Source of the DNA: Clostridia bacterium
GTDB lineage: Bacteria; Bacillota; Clostridia; Christensenellales; CAG-138
Length of the DNA: 6,578 nucleotides
Assembly: GCA_030530185.1 (NCBI GenBank)
Contig: JAUMVL010000095.1
Span: 1-6,578, forward strand
Reading direction: 5' to 3'
Made by a program: the position numbers and the translations under genes. The notes beneath the pieces are model-generated. The model had not been told where the DNA came from. It did not search any database and was given only the letters and a program-made list of their open reading frames with translations. Of the stretch, positions 5,170 to 6,578 are shown one piece after another (positions within the stretch are counted from its first letter, which is position 1; every line of letters starts with the position of its first letter).

Positions 5170-6435
5170 TTACTTTGCTTCGTCCTTGGAAAGGCGGATT
5201 GCGGCAAGGAATCCGCCGATCAGGCAAATCAGCCCGATTACGACCGTATACCAATGCATGCTTTGGAGGAACGTTTCGTTCAGCAGCGAGGATTTCATGA
5301 AGATCGCAAACGGCGAGGAAAGCATCAGGCCGATGATCGCATAATAGGTCGGTGTGGGGTACTGATCGAGCAGCCACTTAACGAGCTTCGACACGATCAG
5401 AAGCCCGAGCACAACGCCGATCGCGAACGGGATGAGCACGAGCAGGTGCTGCGGCAGCGCGGCAAACTGGAACGTTAACAGCGCAATGATCGCGCCCTTC
5501 AGATGCGACATGACGCTGTTGTAAAATCCCAGCACCAGCAGCACCATCGAGCCCGAAATGCCCGGGACGATCATCGTTCCGGCCGCGATAAAACCAAGTG
5601 CCGCTGCCAAAAGCGCCGAGATCAATCCGTTGTTCAGCGTATCGATTGCGCGGTAGACCGTATAGGACGTGCCGCCGATCGAAACGGTGCTGTCGCCGGT
5701 ACGAACCAGCTGCACGGGTTCTTCGTTCCAATTTACGTCGTCGAGCGAGTCGTATTCCAGGATGACGCCGTCACTGATGTCAGCGCGCATGCCGGCAAGG
5801 CCGCTTTCGCCGGATTTGATCTTTAAGACCGGCATAGAAGAATCGTTCTTTTTGACCGTAATCTGCTCCGCATCGGAGGGCGCGCTGCCTTCGAACAGGA
5901 CGACGCGGTCGTTCAGCATCAGCTGATCCTCTGCGGTCAGCCGCTCGAAATCCTCGGTCGTGCGGTTGTTCAGAAGCGGCAGGGCGACCATCAGCGCAAT
6001 CATGACGGCTGACAGGAGGAAATAGGAGGGCGCAACGCGCTTCACGCCGATCTGGCCGCGAATCTCTTTGACCAGCATCGGCAGTGAACCGAGAATCAGA
6101 CCGCAGAATGCGAGGATCGTATACAGCTCGTAATTGGCAAGCAGCCAGGTAATTACAAACGACAGCACGGCGACGCCGAGTACGATGCCGATCGCGTAGG
6201 GGATCAGCTTGAGGATCGCCGCATTACGAACCTCTTTCTTTTTACTGGTAATGGAGACGGCGTCCTCGTAAACGCCGATGGTCAGCAGCATGCTGCCGCC
6301 GGAAACGCCGGGAATCACGATCGCCAAACCGACGAGCGTGCCCTTCAAAACAGCGATGATCCAATTCAGAATAACTTGCGGTGTAAACTTCTGTTTCATA
6401 TTCTCCATTTTACGGTAAAAAATAGATTTCGTCAA
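5170..6435 (-). CDS. DUF368 membrane protein (PopT-type undecaprenyl-phosphate translocase family)
   Basis: This 421-residue polytopic membrane protein belongs to the DUF368 family, some members of which (PopT) recycle undecaprenyl phosphate across the cytoplasmic membrane for cell-wall synthesis. Two related halves each carry a PGxSG motif after a hydrophobic segment: PGVSGGS at 42-48 and PGISGS at 291-296. Hydrophobic segments lie around 22-41, 77-100, 104-121, 138-155, 271-290, 296-306, 330-349, 363-380 and 396-413. Residues 156-268 form a polar, mostly hydrophilic insert between the halves, which accounts for a length well above the roughly 270-310 residues I recall as usual. The TTG start at 6435 is chosen because AAAGGA lies 8 nt upstream. 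ATGs at 6408 and 6399 are alternatives with weaker or badly spaced ribosome sites. tRNA-Met lies 37 nt downstream with its own promoter. Family assignment is strong; the substrate is inferred from the family. Confidence 0.9.
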   Translation of the reverse strand: MTKSIFYRKMENMKQKFTPQVILNWIIAVLKGTLVGLAIVIPGVSGGSMLLTIGVYEDAVSITSKKKEVRNAAILKLIPYAIGIVLGVAVLSFVITWLLANYELYTILAFCGLILGSLPMLVKEIRGQIGVKRVAPSYFLLSAVMIALMVALPLLNNRTTEDFERLTAEDQLMLNDRVVLFEGSAPSDAEQITVKKNDSSMPVLKIKSGESGLAGMRADISDGVILEYDSLDDVNWNEEPVQLVRTGDSTVSIGGTSYTVYRAIDTLNNGLISALLAAALGFIAAGTMIVPGISGSMVLLVLGFYNSVMSHLKGAIIALLTFQFAALPQHLLVLIPFAIGVVLGLLIVSKLVKWLLDQYPTPTYYAIIGLMLSSPFAIFMKSSLLNETFLQSMHWYTVVIGLICLIGGFLAAIRLSKDEAK

Positions 6436-6443
6436 TTGAATTG

Positions 6444-6449
6444 TCCTTT
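6444..6449 (-). promoter_or_regulatory. Ribosome binding site supporting the TTG start of the DUF368 gene
   Basis: On the - strand AAAGGA lies 8 nt before TTG 6435-6433. The downstream ATGs at 6408 and 6399 have no ribosome site at normal spacing, so the TTG is preferred. Confidence 0.6.
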
Positions 6450-6491
6450 ATTCAAATTTTAATCACATTTTATCGCAATGTTTCCTCATTT

Positions 6492-6523
6492 TTGACATAT
6501 CCATTTCATAATTAGCGGATAAT
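6492..6523 (+). promoter_or_regulatory. Possible promoter for the gene entering at the right edge
   Basis: TTGACA (6492-6497) and GATAAT (6518-6523) lie upstream of the + strand start at 6570. The spacing is 20 nt, longer than the preferred 16-18, so the pairing is uncertain. No comparable promoter for the DUF368 gene could be picked out on the other strand of this 130-nt divergent region. Confidence 0.35.
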
Positions 6524-6569
6524 ATAGGAAACGATCCAAGAAAAAACCCGAGCCAAGGAGGTGCGGTTC

Positions 6570-6578
6570 ATGGAATAT
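6570..6578 (+). CDS. Start of a + strand gene cut by the window edge
   Basis: AAGGAGGT (6555-6562) is followed after 7 nt by ATG, and only three codons (M-E-Y) are inside the window. The near-perfect ribosome site and spacing support a real start. The product cannot be identified. The gene is divergent from the DUF368 gene. Confidence 0.6.

Noticed and set aside
3041..5377. Very long - strand ORF (778 codons) opposite the recombinase
   Set aside because: It is the antisense shadow of a GC-rich, well-recognised recombinase and runs through the tRNA; its composition (very rich in R, H, L, V) is that of a mirror frame.

Overview
The window most likely comes from a fairly GC-rich member of the Firmicutes, probably class Clostridia. 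This is inferred from strong AGGAGG-type ribosome sites, two TTG starts, and the protein styles of the relaxase, the serine recombinase and the DUF368 protein. No species can be named. The window joins an accessory mobile-element segment (about 1-4870) to a stretch of ordinary chromosome (about 5015-6578).

Left part, 1-1080: no protein gene. After two short GC-rich hairpins at the edge, an array of about 22 imperfect to perfect palindromes (17-31 nt, centres 27-69 nt apart) runs from 133 to 1020. The apex is well conserved (CCA-nnn-TGG, most often CCAACTTGG). Many outer stems share ACTTC/GAAGT, while the middle of each stem differs from copy to copy yet stays self-complementary. A good intrinsic terminator (1043-1070) closes the array. 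This is the most unusual thing in the window, and I cannot assign it to a described family.

Middle part, 1080-5060: a mobilization and integration module read on the + strand. A 300-nt non-coding stretch rich in inverted repeats is a candidate oriT. It is followed by mobC (relaxosome accessory protein), a MOB-type relaxase overlapping mobC by 10 nt, one or two small overlapping ORFs, and a large serine recombinase translationally coupled to the last small ORF. The expected division of labour is that MobC and the relaxase process oriT for transfer by a helper conjugation system, since no type IV secretion genes are visible, while the recombinase excises and integrates the element. This fits an integrative mobilizable element.

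Junction, 4856-5027: a 13-bp sequence (TTGGTAGCGGCGA) in the 3' end of the recombinase gene recurs exactly in the 3' end of a tRNA-Met gene 146 bp further on. The recombinase frame has no stop codon until it has passed the tRNA's terminator and entered the antisense of the tRNA, so its last ~67 residues look like junction-derived sequence.

Right part, 5016-6578: chromosomal tRNA-Met(CAT) on the - strand with a perfect-consensus promoter; a 421-residue DUF368 membrane protein (PopT-type undecaprenyl-phosphate translocase family) on the - strand; then a divergent intergenic region and the first three codons of a + strand gene with a strong ribosome site.
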